Positions 51,592-61,080 are shown, counted from the first letter of the stretch. The stretch: 64,000 nt of DNA from Bacteriovorax sp. BSW11_IV (GCF_000447755.1 NZ_AUNE01000010.1:1-64000); one strand, 5' to 3'. Numbers and translations are program-made. The notes: a model not told the origin generated them from the sequence alone.

Positions 51592-52920
51592 ATGTTCCCA
51601 ACAAATTTCAAAGAAAGAAGAGAAAAACTTCTTAATACACTTACAGATGCAATTGCGATTATTCCTGGTGCAACCCATGTAACAAAATCACATGATACGG
51701 AATATCCATTTCGTCAAAACAGTAATTTTAAATATCTTACGGGTTTCAATGAACCGGATTCAATCTTAGTATTAACTTCATATCCAGATAAAAAATCAAT
51801 TCTCTTTGTAAGAGAAAAAGATCCTTTTATGGAAATGTGGTCAGGCAGAAGAATGGGACCAGATAAGGCCCTCGAAATTTTAGAAGTTGATGAAACATAT
51901 ACTGTTGAAAAATTTCCAGAAATGATTGAAAAGCTCCTTCTAGGTCACGAAAAACTCTATATGGATCTATTTGATGAGCCAAAAACGTTTGCGATGGTAA
52001 GAGATATTTGCAAAAAACTTTACCACAGAAAGAAAACTCGCGCGAGTTCACCTCCGAAAAACTTCTTTCATGTAAATCCCTTAATTGAAAAAATGAGATT
52101 AGTAAAAGATCAGAACGAAATTCAATTTATGAAAACCGCCATGATCGCAACAAACAAAGCTCACCGTGCGGCCATGGCACTGGCCGCTCCTGGAAGAAAT
52201 GAAAAAGAAATCAATGCTCTAATGCAATATCTTTTCACGAAGGATTTATCACAAGGCAATGCTTACGATAATATTATCGCTAGCGGAGATAATGCCAATA
52301 TCCTCCACTACATCGAAAATAATGCTGAATTAAAAGACGGCGACCTACTTCTTATCGATGCTGGAAGTGAATTAAATCTTTACGCAACAGATATTACAAG
52401 AACATTTCCTGTAAATGGCAAGTTCACTACCGTGCAAGCTGAAGTTTACGAAATTGTCCTTGAAGCTCAAAAAACGGCCATTTCACATGCGTGGATTGGG
52501 CGTACACTTAAAGAAGTTCATGAACATACATGTCGCGTACTCACTCAAGGTCTAATTGATTTAAAAGTTCTAAAAGGTTCAGTCGATGAAAATATCGAAA
52601 CAGCAGCGTTTAGAAAATATTATCCCCATGGAACTGGTCACTGGCTAGGTTTAGATGTTCACGATCAAAACCCATACCAGACAGACGAATACGAAGAAAC
52701 AAAATTTGAAGATGGAGTCATCTTCACAGTGGAGCCTGGTCTTTACTTTCCAAAAAGCGATGCCACTCTCCCTGAGCATTTAAGGGGAATTGGAATTCGT
52801 ATCGAAGACAATATTCTTATCACACAAAACGGCCACGAGAATCTTTCGGCAATGATTCCAAAAGAAATCAAAGAAATTGAAGAGGCCTGTGCTAAAGATT
52901 ATAAGGAATTCTTACTATGA
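51592..52920 (+). CDS. pepP: Xaa-Pro aminopeptidase
   Basis: 442 residues. N-terminal AMP_N domain (FRQNSNFKYLTGFNEPDS), then a pita-bread M24 metallopeptidase with its dinuclear metal ligands: LLIDAGSELNLYATDITRTF (two Asp), GTGHWLGLDVHD (His), FTVEPGLYF (Glu) and IRIEDNILIT (Glu). Releases N-terminal residues preceding proline; cytoplasmic. GGAGTTATAA precedes the ATG. The stop overlaps the start of the next gene (ATGA). Confidence 0.95.
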   Translation: MFPTNFKERREKLLNTLTDAIAIIPGATHVTKSHDTEYPFRQNSNFKYLTGFNEPDSILVLTSYPDKKSILFVREKDPFMEMWSGRRMGPDKALEILEVDETYTVEKFPEMIEKLLLGHEKLYMDLFDEPKTFAMVRDICKKLYHRKKTRASSPPKNFFHVNPLIEKMRLVKDQNEIQFMKTAMIATNKAHRAAMALAAPGRNEKEINALMQYLFTKDLSQGNAYDNIIASGDNANILHYIENNAELKDGDLLLIDAGSELNLYATDITRTFPVNGKFTTVQAEVYEIVLEAQKTAISHAWIGRTLKEVHEHTCRVLTQGLIDLKVLKGSVDENIETAAFRKYYPHGTGHWLGLDVHDQNPYQTDEYEETKFEDGVIFTVEPGLYFPKSDATLPEHLRGIGIRIEDNILITQNGHENLSAMIPKEIKEIEEACAKDYKEFLL

Positions 52921-53345
52921 AATTAATCGCGCTCATTCTACTTTTTACGACATCAACATATGCTCAATACAATAAGATAAAGCACAATACGTGCCGTTTA
53001 AAAATTGATCCAACGTCAAAAAGTAACAAAGAGCTTTACTCAAAACTGGAAGTTCTTCTAAGTGAGCGCGGTTATAATTTTGAACTCTTTAATTCTGCAA
53101 GAGAAATTGTTCCCCGCGACCTCTACCTGACAATGAATGTAGAAACATCGGGGAAGATGTACAAAGAATGTTATGTAGAAATAGAAATTAAACTCGCAAA
53201 AGAAAAAAAACCTACAGAAGACGATCAAATACTTTTTAAAGAACACTCTTTAAGAAAATTTCCTCGCCAAACTTTTGAAGGTAAGGAGCGCTGTAATATG
53301 GCCTTTAACGATATTTCATTTCGCGTTCCTACATGCATAAAATAG
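52917..53345 (+). CDS. small exported protein of unknown function
   Basis: 142 residues. Signal peptide MKLIALILLFTTSTYA, cleavage likely before QYNKIK. The mature protein has four cysteines (HNTCRLK, YKECYVE, KERCNMA, VPTCIK), consistent with two disulphides in the periplasm. No domain recognised. Translationally coupled to pepP through a four-base overlap; mgsA starts nine bases after its stop, so pepP, this gene and mgsA form an operon. Confidence 0.75.
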   Translation: MKLIALILLFTTSTYAQYNKIKHNTCRLKIDPTSKSNKELYSKLEVLLSERGYNFELFNSAREIVPRDLYLTMNVETSGKMYKECYVEIEIKLAKEKKPTEDDQILFKEHSLRKFPRQTFEGKERCNMAFNDISFRVPTCIK

Positions 53346-53353
53346 GTAAATAA

Positions 53354-53803
53354 ATGTCTACAATGAAAATCCAAAAAAAAATTGCCCTTGTCGCCCACGA
53401 TAAAAGAAAAGATGATCTCATCAAATGGATCGAAAAGCACAAAGATATCCTAAAGGAGCATCAGCTTTTTGCAACGGGCACAACTGGTGTAAAAATAGAA
53501 AATGCAACAGGTCTTAAAGTAAAAAGATACAAGAGTGGCCCAATTGGTGGTGACCAGCAAATTGGAGCTGCCATCGTGGATGAAGGTCTCGATGTGCTTG
53601 TCTTTTTTTGGGACCCTCTCACAAGTCAGGCCCATGATCCTGATGTCAAGGCCCTACTAAGGGTAGCGACTTTATGGAATGCTGTTCTTGCATGCAATAA
53701 GTCCACGGCCGACTTCATTATTAGAAGTCCTCTGTTGAATGAGGCCTACAAAAAAGATTTATCTCACGTCTTAGATTATACGGCAGACCGCCAAGTTATT
53801 TAG
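53354..53803 (+). CDS. mgsA: methylglyoxal synthase
   Basis: 149 residues. Converts dihydroxyacetone phosphate to methylglyoxal and phosphate, bypassing lower glycolysis under phosphate limitation. KIALVAHDKRKDDL, LFATGTTG (phosphate binding), SGPIGGDQQIGA with the catalytic Asp, and FFWDPLTSQAHDPDVKALLR are all diagnostic. GTAAATAA precedes the ATG (weak site). Convergent with the polyprenyl synthase, four bases shared. Confidence 0.95.
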   Translation: MSTMKIQKKIALVAHDKRKDDLIKWIEKHKDILKEHQLFATGTTGVKIENATGLKVKRYKSGPIGGDQQIGAAIVDEGLDVLVFFWDPLTSQAHDPDVKALLRVATLWNAVLACNKSTADFIIRSPLLNEAYKKDLSHVLDYTADRQVI

Positions 53804-54828
53804 AACTTGCGACCTGCGAGGTATTCAAGAATTTTAAAAACAGGAATTTTGGCCTTTTCAAAACGCTCTAGCTCTTCAGAGTTTAGGGCGCATTCCTTTT
53901 CAATAATAACAAGAAGCTCTCTTGCACTAGTTAGAAGATCAAGGGCACGTTTTTCAACGATTGCACAGGCCTCATCAATGCGATCACCATCAAAAAGATC
54001 AGCAACGTTTTCACCATTTTCAAAGCGTGCTTTGATTTCAGGGTGAAGAAGCAACCATTCATAAAGAACAGAATTTATAATGCCATTTTGAACGTCTAAT
54101 AGAGCGTCTTTTTTAGAGTCTTTAGAAAAATCAAGGGTATCATCCATCAATTGGAAGGCCACACCGATTTTCTCACCAAACTCCTTAGCATAGTTTTGGA
54201 TACTTTCATTTTTTCCGGCCACATAAGAACCGATCCAACAACACCATCCCATCACACTCGCCGTTTTTTTCATGGCCACTTTGGTAATAAGATCATGAGA
54301 GTAATTTCTCTCTTTAGAAGCGTCTAATTGAATCCACTCACCATCGGCAAGGGCCTGAATAACAAGGCTCATTTCACGGACAATTTTCAGATCACCTTTA
54401 TATGAAAGTGAATGAATAACATCGGCCAGAAGATAGTCCCCAGCAAGTACGGCCTTCTGATTTGAAGAAAGAGCATTAATAGAGGGCTCACCTCTTCGAG
54501 TGCTGGCATTATCAACAACATCATCGTGGGCCAAACTTGCAGCGTGAACAAGTTCAATAGCACGTGCAAATGGTATGAGTTTACTTGGTTCAACAAAGAA
54601 TAGATTACCGAAAATATACGTCAAAAGTGGACGTAGCCTCTTCCCTCCCACAAGAACTGTGCGAGTTAGCAGATCATTGATGGCCGTATTGCAGTCTTTC
54701 GATTCAATATTTAAATCGAGCTCGCCTACGGTCTCTAAAATCTCTTCAGGAATGGAACTTAAAAATTCGTGTAACATAAAATCAATTGAGTCGTTTATGA
54801 AGCTAATAATTTTGAAAAGTTGTAACAT
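53800..54828 (-). CDS. polyprenyl diphosphate synthase (trans type)
   Basis: 342 residues from the ATG at 54828, preceded by GAGGCGCC; an upstream frame to 54864 lacks a ribosome site. First Asp-rich motif HDDVVDNASTRRG, second motif LMDDTLDFSKD, and GGKRLRP for isopentenyl diphosphate binding. Chain length is set by residues before the first motif (AIELVHAASLAHDD, small residues), which allows a long product. Divergent from the menaquinone operon, so it likely makes the menaquinone side chain (heptaprenyl or octaprenyl); the exact length is inference. Confidence 0.9.
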   Translation of the reverse strand: MLQLFKIISFINDSIDFMLHEFLSSIPEEILETVGELDLNIESKDCNTAINDLLTRTVLVGGKRLRPLLTYIFGNLFFVEPSKLIPFARAIELVHAASLAHDDVVDNASTRRGEPSINALSSNQKAVLAGDYLLADVIHSLSYKGDLKIVREMSLVIQALADGEWIQLDASKERNYSHDLITKVAMKKTASVMGWCCWIGSYVAGKNESIQNYAKEFGEKIGVAFQLMDDTLDFSKDSKKDALLDVQNGIINSVLYEWLLLHPEIKARFENGENVADLFDGDRIDEACAIVEKRALDLLTSARELLVIIEKECALNSEELERFEKAKIPVFKILEYLAGRKF

Positions 54829-54976
54829 TAGGGCGCCTCTTTTGTAAATCACTAATTGCCCCAAACCCAGATTTTATATACTCGGTGCATAGTATAAAAC
54901 TTTGCTTGAAAGCTCACCTATTTAGGGGTAAAAAGCATTGATAATTAAAGACTTGGAAAGATTAGAGGATAGCGCA

Positions 54977-55705
54977 ATGACACAATCATTAGAGACAAAG
55001 GCCCTTGATAATAGAAAAAAAGAATCTTACAAAATTTTCGATGAAATCGCGGGAACATATGATTTTTTAAATCGCCTTCTTTCTTTTGGCATTGACGTCT
55101 ATTGGCGCACTAAATTTCTAAAAAATCTTCCAAATAAAAAAGAAATTCATGCCCTTGATCTTGCAACAGGTACAGGTGATGTTCCTGTCGTTCTTGTTAA
55201 AGATAAAAGAGTTACTAAAGTTACGGGTCTCGATCTTTCTAAAGGAATGGTTGAACTTGGTAAAAAGAAAATTGCTCAGAAAAAACTTGATGATAAAGTT
55301 TCACTTCATATTGGGGATGGAGTAGAAATTCCTGCTGCAGACTCAACATTTGACCTTGTGACAATTTCATTTGGAATTAGAAATTTCCCTGATCCCCAAA
55401 GATCTCTAGTTAATATTGAAAGAGTTCTAACTACAGGTGGACGTTGTATGATCATGGAATTCTCTCTTCCAAAAAATCCATTTTTTAGAGCAATCTACTT
55501 CTTCTATTTTAGACACCTTCTTCCTTTTGTTGGAAATATTGTATCTAAACATAAAGATGCTTACAGCTACCTTAACGAATCAGTTGAAGATTTTCCTTAT
55601 GGGGATGCATTCGAAGATATGATGAGAAAAGCAAACCTTAAAAATGTTCATAGAAAAGAACTCACTTTTGGAATTGCGACTCTTTATATTGGAGACAAGC
55701 ACTAA
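54977..55705 (+). CDS. ubiE: demethylmenaquinone methyltransferase (UbiE/MenG)
   Basis: 242 residues from the ATG at 54977, preceded by GAGGATAG; a TTG at 54938 would add 13 residues. Final step of menaquinone synthesis. Signatures: YDFLNRLLSFGIDVYWR, SAM motif ALDLATGTGDV, GLDLSKGMVELGKKK, VTISFGIRNFPD and the UbiE-specific KHKDAYSYLNESVEDFP. First gene of the men operon; its stop overlaps the menF start (TAATG). Confidence 0.95.
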   Translation: MTQSLETKALDNRKKESYKIFDEIAGTYDFLNRLLSFGIDVYWRTKFLKNLPNKKEIHALDLATGTGDVPVVLVKDKRVTKVTGLDLSKGMVELGKKKIAQKKLDDKVSLHIGDGVEIPAADSTFDLVTISFGIRNFPDPQRSLVNIERVLTTGGRCMIMEFSLPKNPFFRAIYFFYFRHLLPFVGNIVSKHKDAYSYLNESVEDFPYGDAFEDMMRKANLKNVHRKELTFGIATLYIGDKH

Positions 55706-57093
55706 TGCTGGATTTTGTTGATATAAAAGCAACCATCTTAAAAAAGGTCAGCTCACTTTGTGAGGCCGACTTTGATGCGGAAGTCTTAAAAAAAATTAAG
55801 GCCAACGAATACATAAGCTTCGATTTGAAGATTATGGATTTAGAATTATCACAGCTAGTATCCTATGCGACAAGTGCACCACTAGGTTATTTTAAAGAGC
55901 GTACTTTTGATGCCCAACTAGACAAAGGGCCAAAAGAGCTGCTTTGCCTTGGCGAAAACGTACGTTTTGAAAGGAAAACTGATTACAATAAAATTTTAGA
56001 TATAACTGAGAAGTGGCCAGATATTCATATTTTTGGTGCTCAAAACTTTGATAATGAAAAAATCAATGAAAGCGAGTGGAAATTTCTTAGTGAATGTTTT
56101 TTCTTTGTCCCAAAAATTTGTTTTATAAAAAATAAACTTGAGACAATTGTCCGAATTCAATTGCCGAAAAAATGTCTTAAAGACCAAAGAGAAAAAGCAA
56201 AATTCTCATTTTCATTAGAGAAGTGTTTAAATTTCAAATCAATGACAAGAACACTTCCCCAAACATTTGAAAAAAATGAAACTCCTGAGCAAAATTCATG
56301 GGACAATATGATCAGAACTTGTGTTTCAAGTTTTGAGCACAATCAACTGAACAAAGTTGTTTTATCGCGCAAAAATATTATCCATTATAGCGACGATGTT
56401 GAACTGGCCCCAGTGTTCTCTTCCCTAGTTGAATCACAAAAACAGGCCTATATCATGGCCTTAAGATTTAGTGACAACTGCTCATTCATCTCTGTTACTC
56501 CAGAGAGACTATTCAAGATGAGTAACAATTGCTTAGAAATTGATTCATTAGCTGGAACAAGAAGACGCTCTACAAATGAAATTGAAGATAAGCTTCTTGA
56601 AAACGATTTAAAAAGTTCATTTAAAGAGATTCAAGAGCATCGTTTTGTGACAAATTCAATTTGTGAAAGACTCAACTCTCTTGGAATCAATCCAACATTT
56701 TTATTTAAAGAACAGGTTTTAAAACTTAAATTTGTTCAACATCTCCACACAAAACTATCTGCACCTCTTTCAAAAAAAGAGAACTTTGCAGTTTTGATTA
56801 ATACATTTCACCCTACTCCTGCTGTTGGTGGAGAGCCTAAGAAAGAGGCCATGGCCCTTATTAGAAAACTCGAGCCTTATAGCCGTGGGCTGTATGCTGG
56901 ACCAATGGGCTATATTAGTGGCGAGGCATCTGAATTTGCCGTGGCCATTCGTTCAGCACTACTTGAAGGAGAGCGCATTCATATCTATGGAGGCGCAGGA
57001 ATCGTTATGGGTTCTGATCCAAAAAGTGAATGGGAAGAAACGGGTGTTAAAATGGATAATTTCCTAACGATACTTGGAAATTCAAACGCATAA
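55705..57093 (+). CDS. menF: menaquinone-specific isochorismate synthase
   Basis: 462 residues. Converts chorismate to isochorismate. The chorismate-utilising domain is in the C-terminal 250 residues: VVLSRKN, SFISVTPERLF, SLAGTRRR, ELL..DLKSSFKEIQEHRFV, FHPTPAVGGEPKKEA, RGLYAGPMGYI, and IYGGAGIVMGSDPKSEWEET with metal-binding acidic residues. The N-terminal half is poorly conserved, normal for MenF. Coupled to ubiE by a one-base overlap; menD starts 20 bases after the stop. Confidence 0.93.
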   Translation: MLDFVDIKATILKKVSSLCEADFDAEVLKKIKANEYISFDLKIMDLELSQLVSYATSAPLGYFKERTFDAQLDKGPKELLCLGENVRFERKTDYNKILDITEKWPDIHIFGAQNFDNEKINESEWKFLSECFFFVPKICFIKNKLETIVRIQLPKKCLKDQREKAKFSFSLEKCLNFKSMTRTLPQTFEKNETPEQNSWDNMIRTCVSSFEHNQLNKVVLSRKNIIHYSDDVELAPVFSSLVESQKQAYIMALRFSDNCSFISVTPERLFKMSNNCLEIDSLAGTRRRSTNEIEDKLLENDLKSSFKEIQEHRFVTNSICERLNSLGINPTFLFKEQVLKLKFVQHLHTKLSAPLSKKENFAVLINTFHPTPAVGGEPKKEAMALIRKLEPYSRGLYAGPMGYISGEASEFAVAIRSALLEGERIHIYGGAGIVMGSDPKSEWEETGVKMDNFLTILGNSNA

Positions 57094-57113
57094 TAAGGCA
57101 TAGGAAGATTTAG

Positions 57114-58835
57114 ATGAGTGCTCTTTACGAAAACACATCAAGACTTTGGGCAAGTGTCATCATCACTGAATTAACTCGCAATGGAGTGACTCATTTTTAT
57201 GTGTCCCCAGGTATGAGAAACGCCCCTTTAACGGCCGCAATTACCTATAATGATAATGCCACTTTAATTGAAGGAATGGACGAGCGTGCTGCGAGCTATC
57301 GTGCTCTTGGAGCAGCAAAGGCCCTAGGAAAACCTGTCGCCCTAGTTTGTACCTCTGGTACGGCCATGGCCAATTATATGCCTGCTGTAATTGAAGCAAG
57401 AAGAAGCAATATCCCTCTAGTCATTATTAGTTCAGATAGACCTAAAGAGCTGGCAATTAGTGATGCGAATCAAACAATTAACCAAGAAAATCTCTATGGT
57501 GATTTTGTTACAGGTTCACTAAATCTAAATGCTCCAAATGAACACTTTGGACTTAAGTCGCTGGCAACAAGCATCAGTCATCTCTTGAAATCAACATGGT
57601 TTCCAGAAAAAGGACCAGTTCATATCAATGCTCCTTTTAGAGAACCCCTAGATAATAAAACGGCCCCTATTGCCGATAAAATGATCGAAGAGGCAAAAAG
57701 ATATTTTACGCAAAGAGGCCCAGCGACAAATTATAATAGTGTCGTTATTGCTCCAAGCACTGAGGTACTTGCTGATCTGGCCAATACTTTTAATAGCGCG
57801 AAACGACCATTTGTCGTCGTTGGCAAAACTCTCGAAAATGAAATTGATGCCATCACTGAATTCTTGCAATACACGAATGCATGGACATTTATAGATGTCT
57901 CTAGTTCTATCAAATACCATTTTCCCCTAAGACGTCAGGCCGTACCGAGTATGGATCACCCTGAAGTTTATGAATATTTCAAACAGAACCCACCAGATGT
58001 TATCTTCCATTTTGGTGGACGTCTCACAGGGAAACACTATTATAGATATCTAAGTGAAAACCCAGATATCGAAGTTATTTCAATTAACAGTGCACTAACA
58101 AAAGAAGATCCGGCCCACAGAGTTGGTCGCAGAGTTGAGTGTAATACGGAAGAATTTTGTAAAAAGATTTTACCCTTAATTGAAAAGCGTGATGAAAAAT
58201 CACAGAACGTTTGGGAAAACTTTATAGAGAAAAAAAGAAATCTCATTGAAAATCATGAGCTGTCTTATCCCTACATAAGTAAAAACATTATTGAACTTAC
58301 CCCAGAAAATGAAACCCTTTACATTGCAAACAGCACTGTCATTCGCTCTTTTGATAGCTATATGCATATTAGTGATTCTAAAGATCTTAAGATTCATTGT
58401 AATCGTGGCGTAAGTGGAATCGAAGGCCTACTAAGTAGCTCTCTTGGTGTGGCAGATATAACTAAAAAACCAGTGACTCTTATCATCGGTGACGTAAGTT
58501 TGTATCACGATCTCAATGCACTTTTTTATTTGAAAAAAGATAATCTTCCAGTGCAAGTTATTGTTGTAAACAATTACGGCGGCGGAATCTTCACTCTCCT
58601 GCCTGTTGCCGGAGAGAAAGAAATTTTGAAACATCTCGTAACCGCCCATGAAATGGATTTCTGTAAAATCAGCGAGGCCTTTGGCCTTGAACACAAAAGA
58701 GTTTACACGAAAGAAGACTTTAAAAAAGAATACACCGAGTTCTTTAGCAATCCGAGGGCACGTGTTTTAGAAGTTGTCATTTCAAATGATGAGAACATTA
58801 AAGTTTACGATCAATTAAAAACGGTAAAAATGTAG
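57114..58835 (+). CDS. menD: SEPHCHC synthase (thiamine-diphosphate enzyme)
   Basis: 573 residues. Joins isochorismate and 2-oxoglutarate with ThDP. MenD features: VSPGMRNAPLTAAI near the start (usually SPGSRSxPL; here Met-Arg-Asn), GMDERAASYRALGAAKA with the cofactor-activating Glu, CTSGTAMANYMPAVIEA, ISSDRPKEL, QTINQ, and the ThDP/Mg site IIGDVSLYHDLNAL...VIVVNNYGGGIF. Full length. menA starts directly after its stop codon. Confidence 0.95.
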   Translation: MSALYENTSRLWASVIITELTRNGVTHFYVSPGMRNAPLTAAITYNDNATLIEGMDERAASYRALGAAKALGKPVALVCTSGTAMANYMPAVIEARRSNIPLVIISSDRPKELAISDANQTINQENLYGDFVTGSLNLNAPNEHFGLKSLATSISHLLKSTWFPEKGPVHINAPFREPLDNKTAPIADKMIEEAKRYFTQRGPATNYNSVVIAPSTEVLADLANTFNSAKRPFVVVGKTLENEIDAITEFLQYTNAWTFIDVSSSIKYHFPLRRQAVPSMDHPEVYEYFKQNPPDVIFHFGGRLTGKHYYRYLSENPDIEVISINSALTKEDPAHRVGRRVECNTEEFCKKILPLIEKRDEKSQNVWENFIEKKRNLIENHELSYPYISKNIIELTPENETLYIANSTVIRSFDSYMHISDSKDLKIHCNRGVSGIEGLLSSSLGVADITKKPVTLIIGDVSLYHDLNALFYLKKDNLPVQVIVVNNYGGGIFTLLPVAGEKEILKHLVTAHEMDFCKISEAFGLEHKRVYTKEDFKKEYTEFFSNPRARVLEVVISNDENIKVYDQLKTVKM

Positions 58836-59708
58836 ATGAATCCATGGATATTGGCCGCAAGGCCAAAAACTTTATTTGCCAGTGCAGGTCCCGTTCTCCT
58901 TGGAACGGCCATTGCTTTTTACACAACAAAATCTCTCTCTGCTCTTGCTTTTATAACAACCTTATTATGTGCGGTTTTAATGCAAGTTATGTCAAACTTA
59001 GTCAACGACTACTATGATGGTATTCGTGGCCTTGATGATGAAAAGAGATTGGGCCCAACCCGAGTTACGAGCACAGGGCTTTTAACACCTGAAAAAGTAA
59101 AGAAGGGTTTTCTTCTTGTTGCGATTGTGGCCTTCATACTTGGTCTTTATCTAATGTATATTGGTGGCCTACCAATTATTATCATCGGTCTGCTGTCATT
59201 ATTTTTTGCCTGGGCCTACACTGGGGGTCCTTTTCCTCTAAGTCATTTCGCTCTAGGAGAAGTGGCCGCGTTTACTTTTTTCGGACCAGTCGCTGTATGG
59301 GGTACAACATTCCTCCAAACCGGAAGTTCTTCAAAACTTGCCCTTATAGCAGGAAGTGGAGTTGGTTTAATTTCTGCTACGATTATGGCGATCAATAATT
59401 TAAGAGATCGAAAAAGTGATAGTGAAAAAGGTAAAATAACAGTGGCCACACTTTTAAGTGAAAAAGGTGCTCGTGCTTTCACACTAACATTGTGTCTGCT
59501 TTCAACATTTATTCCTTTTATTGTGATGAATGAAACTCACAGCTCTTATGTTCTTGTTGCCCTTATTCCTTTTTATCTTATGGGAAAAACGTGGATACAT
59601 GTAGCACGTGCACCTATTGATGAAAGAATGAATATGATGTTGGCCAATACTGGAAAATATTTATTTTTATATTCTGTGGCCATGGGAATTGGATTGTATT
59701 TTTCATGA
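58836..59708 (+). CDS. menA: 1,4-dihydroxy-2-naphthoate polyprenyltransferase
   Basis: 290 residues, eight to nine membrane helices. Attaches the polyprenyl chain to 1,4-dihydroxy-2-naphthoate in the inner membrane. N-terminal AARPKTLFASAGPVLLGTA, first Asp-rich motif NLVNDYYDGIRGLDDEKRLGP, and second NNLRDRKSDSEKGKIT are characteristic of MenA. Overlaps menC by four bases. Confidence 0.94.
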   Translation: MNPWILAARPKTLFASAGPVLLGTAIAFYTTKSLSALAFITTLLCAVLMQVMSNLVNDYYDGIRGLDDEKRLGPTRVTSTGLLTPEKVKKGFLLVAIVAFILGLYLMYIGGLPIIIIGLLSLFFAWAYTGGPFPLSHFALGEVAAFTFFGPVAVWGTTFLQTGSSSKLALIAGSGVGLISATIMAINNLRDRKSDSEKGKITVATLLSEKGARAFTLTLCLLSTFIPFIVMNETHSSYVLVALIPFYLMGKTWIHVARAPIDERMNMMLANTGKYLFLYSVAMGIGLYFS

Positions 59709-60568
59709 TTGAATTTCATAAGCGCTATTCAATCCCTTTCACGTCACCCCTACAAATTGGCAACACTTTAGTCGCACACAAAGATGTTCTCCCTTTTTCT
59801 TTTTCTGAAAATAATAAAACATATTCATTTGAATTAAGTCCACTTCAGGGATTACACGAAGAAAGTCTCGATGATGCTCAAAAATCACTTACAGATTTTA
59901 TCGCTGGTCGAACGGATAATATGCTGCCAAGTGCTCGTTTTGCATATGAAGGCGCAAAATATATAGATAATATCCAAAGTATGAGTGTTTTAATAAATGC
60001 TCTTTATATTCCAAATAATGATAGCGATTTTCCCGAGAATAAAACATTAAAAATAAAAATCAATCGCACGAGTTTTGAAAAAGATATTGAATCAATCAAT
60101 CATTTAACTCAAAAAGGATACAAACTTCGCTTAGATGCAAATCGATCACTAAGTGAAGAACAACTATACCATTACTGGTACGCCATTAAAGATCATGCGG
60201 CCATTGAGTACTTTGAAGAACCCTTAGTTAATGGTGAGGCCCATCTATCTCTTAAAGAATTTATTCCCATTGCTTTTGACGAAAGTTCAGAAAATTTTAT
60301 CGACAAAAAACTTCCAGAAAATATAGTAAGTTTTGTCATCAAACCAAGCGTTATGTTTGGTATCGAAAGAACGAGGGAGCTCATGAAGACAAAATCCATC
60401 ATTGTGAGCTCTGCCTTTGAAACCCCTCTTCAATTGCTCGCATTAATAAAACTTAGTACCCTCCAAAAAGACACGGCCATGGGCCTTGATACTCTAAAGT
60501 ATTTTCCCTTAGAATTCATTCCAAACACTTTAAATTACAGAGATGGGCAAATAATTTTCAACGCTTAA
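59705..60568 (+). CDS. menC: o-succinylbenzoate synthase
   Basis: 287 residues, enolase superfamily. Dehydrates SHCHC to o-succinylbenzoate. Catalytic residues seen: first metal Asp in LRLDANRSLS, Glu in IEYFEEPL, Asp in PIAFDESSE and the base Lys in SFVIKPSVMFG; the N-terminal capping part carries SARFAYEGAKY. OSBS sequences are very diverse, so operon position supports the call. Last gene of the operon; menB, menE and menH are not in this window. Confidence 0.88.
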   Translation: MIEFHKRYSIPFTSPLQIGNTLVAHKDVLPFSFSENNKTYSFELSPLQGLHEESLDDAQKSLTDFIAGRTDNMLPSARFAYEGAKYIDNIQSMSVLINALYIPNNDSDFPENKTLKIKINRTSFEKDIESINHLTQKGYKLRLDANRSLSEEQLYHYWYAIKDHAAIEYFEEPLVNGEAHLSLKEFIPIAFDESSENFIDKKLPENIVSFVIKPSVMFGIERTRELMKTKSIIVSSAFETPLQLLALIKLSTLQKDTAMGLDTLKYFPLEFIPNTLNYRDGQIIFNA

Positions 60569-60616
60569 AATCAGTTTCTCCTGTATAATTTCTCAGAGAT
60601 CAATCAAGGAGAAACT

Positions 60617-60808
60617 ATGAAATTAGCAAATCTATTTTTGGCCCTAACATTAGTGTTAAGCGTTTCATGCGCACACCATAACCATGCTCACAAGGGACAG
60701 TGTCAACTGGGCTCGAAATGTGAAAAATGTGCTGAGGGGAAAAAAGACGGAAAACAGTGTAGTCTTAAAGATAAGAAGTCTTGCTGTGGACAATCGGCCG
60801 AGTCTTAG
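60617..60808 (+). CDS. small Cys/His-rich lipoprotein
   Basis: 63 residues. Lipobox SVSC ends the signal (MKLANLFLALTLVLSVSC); mature part HHNHAHKGQCQLGSKCEKC, then KQCSLKDKKSCCGQS: four His and six Cys after the lipid Cys in 45 residues, suggesting metal binding in the envelope. AAGGAGAAACT precedes the ATG, and a TATAAT (60594-60599) 17 bases upstream of the start could be its -10. No family recognised. Confidence 0.75.
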   Translation: MKLANLFLALTLVLSVSCAHHNHAHKGQCQLGSKCEKCAEGKKDGKQCSLKDKKSCCGQSAES

Positions 60809-60830
60809 TAATTCCAACACTATAGTAGAC

Positions 60831-60858
60831 TAAATTTATCAACGTAATATGCCGATAA
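60831..60858 (+). promoter_or_regulatory. FliA (sigma-28)-like promoter
   Basis: TAAA (60831-60834), 16 bases, GCCGATAA (60851-60858). The -10 is identical to the FliA consensus; the spacer is one base longer than the usual 15. It lies 28 bases before the start codon of the 52-residue lipoprotein. Confidence 0.55.
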
Positions 60859-60886
60859 GCCAGCAGGTAAATTAAAGGAGATAGCA

Positions 60887-61045
60887 ATGAAAAAAATAAT
60901 TTCTATTGTCGCCCTATCGATGCTTGCTCTGACATTGGCCTCTTGCGCAAGCTCAAATAGGAAACCGGCATCATCATGTGATGAATCGTACTTCCAAGAT
61001 CAGTATCGCTACTTTGATCACTACGAGCGCTGTAACAACTACTAA
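60887..61045 (+). CDS. very small lipoprotein (52 residues)
   Basis: Reading from the ATG at 60887, preceded by AAAGGAG: MKKIISIVALSMLALTLASC is a lipoprotein signal with lipobox LASC, followed by 32 residues with two further cysteines (SSCDES and ERCNNY) and many aromatic residues (YFQDQYRYFDHY). Good ribosome site, FliA-like promoter and its own strong terminator support it as a real gene despite its size. Function unknown. Confidence 0.75.
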   Translation: MKKIISIVALSMLALTLASCASSNRKPASSCDESYFQDQYRYFDHYERCNNY

Positions 61046-61050
61046 AGTAA

Positions 61051-61080
61051 AAAAGGGGTCAAAAAGGCCCCTTTTTTTTT
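61051..61080 (+). terminator. rho-independent terminator after the 52-residue lipoprotein gene
   Basis: GGGGTC and GGCCCC (one G-T pair) around AAAAA, then nine T; preceded by an A-run that could extend the stem with the T-run. Confidence 0.92.

Noticed and set aside
57661-57690. GCCGATAA in the plus strand
   Set aside because: Inside menD coding sequence with no suitable downstream start; chance occurrence.
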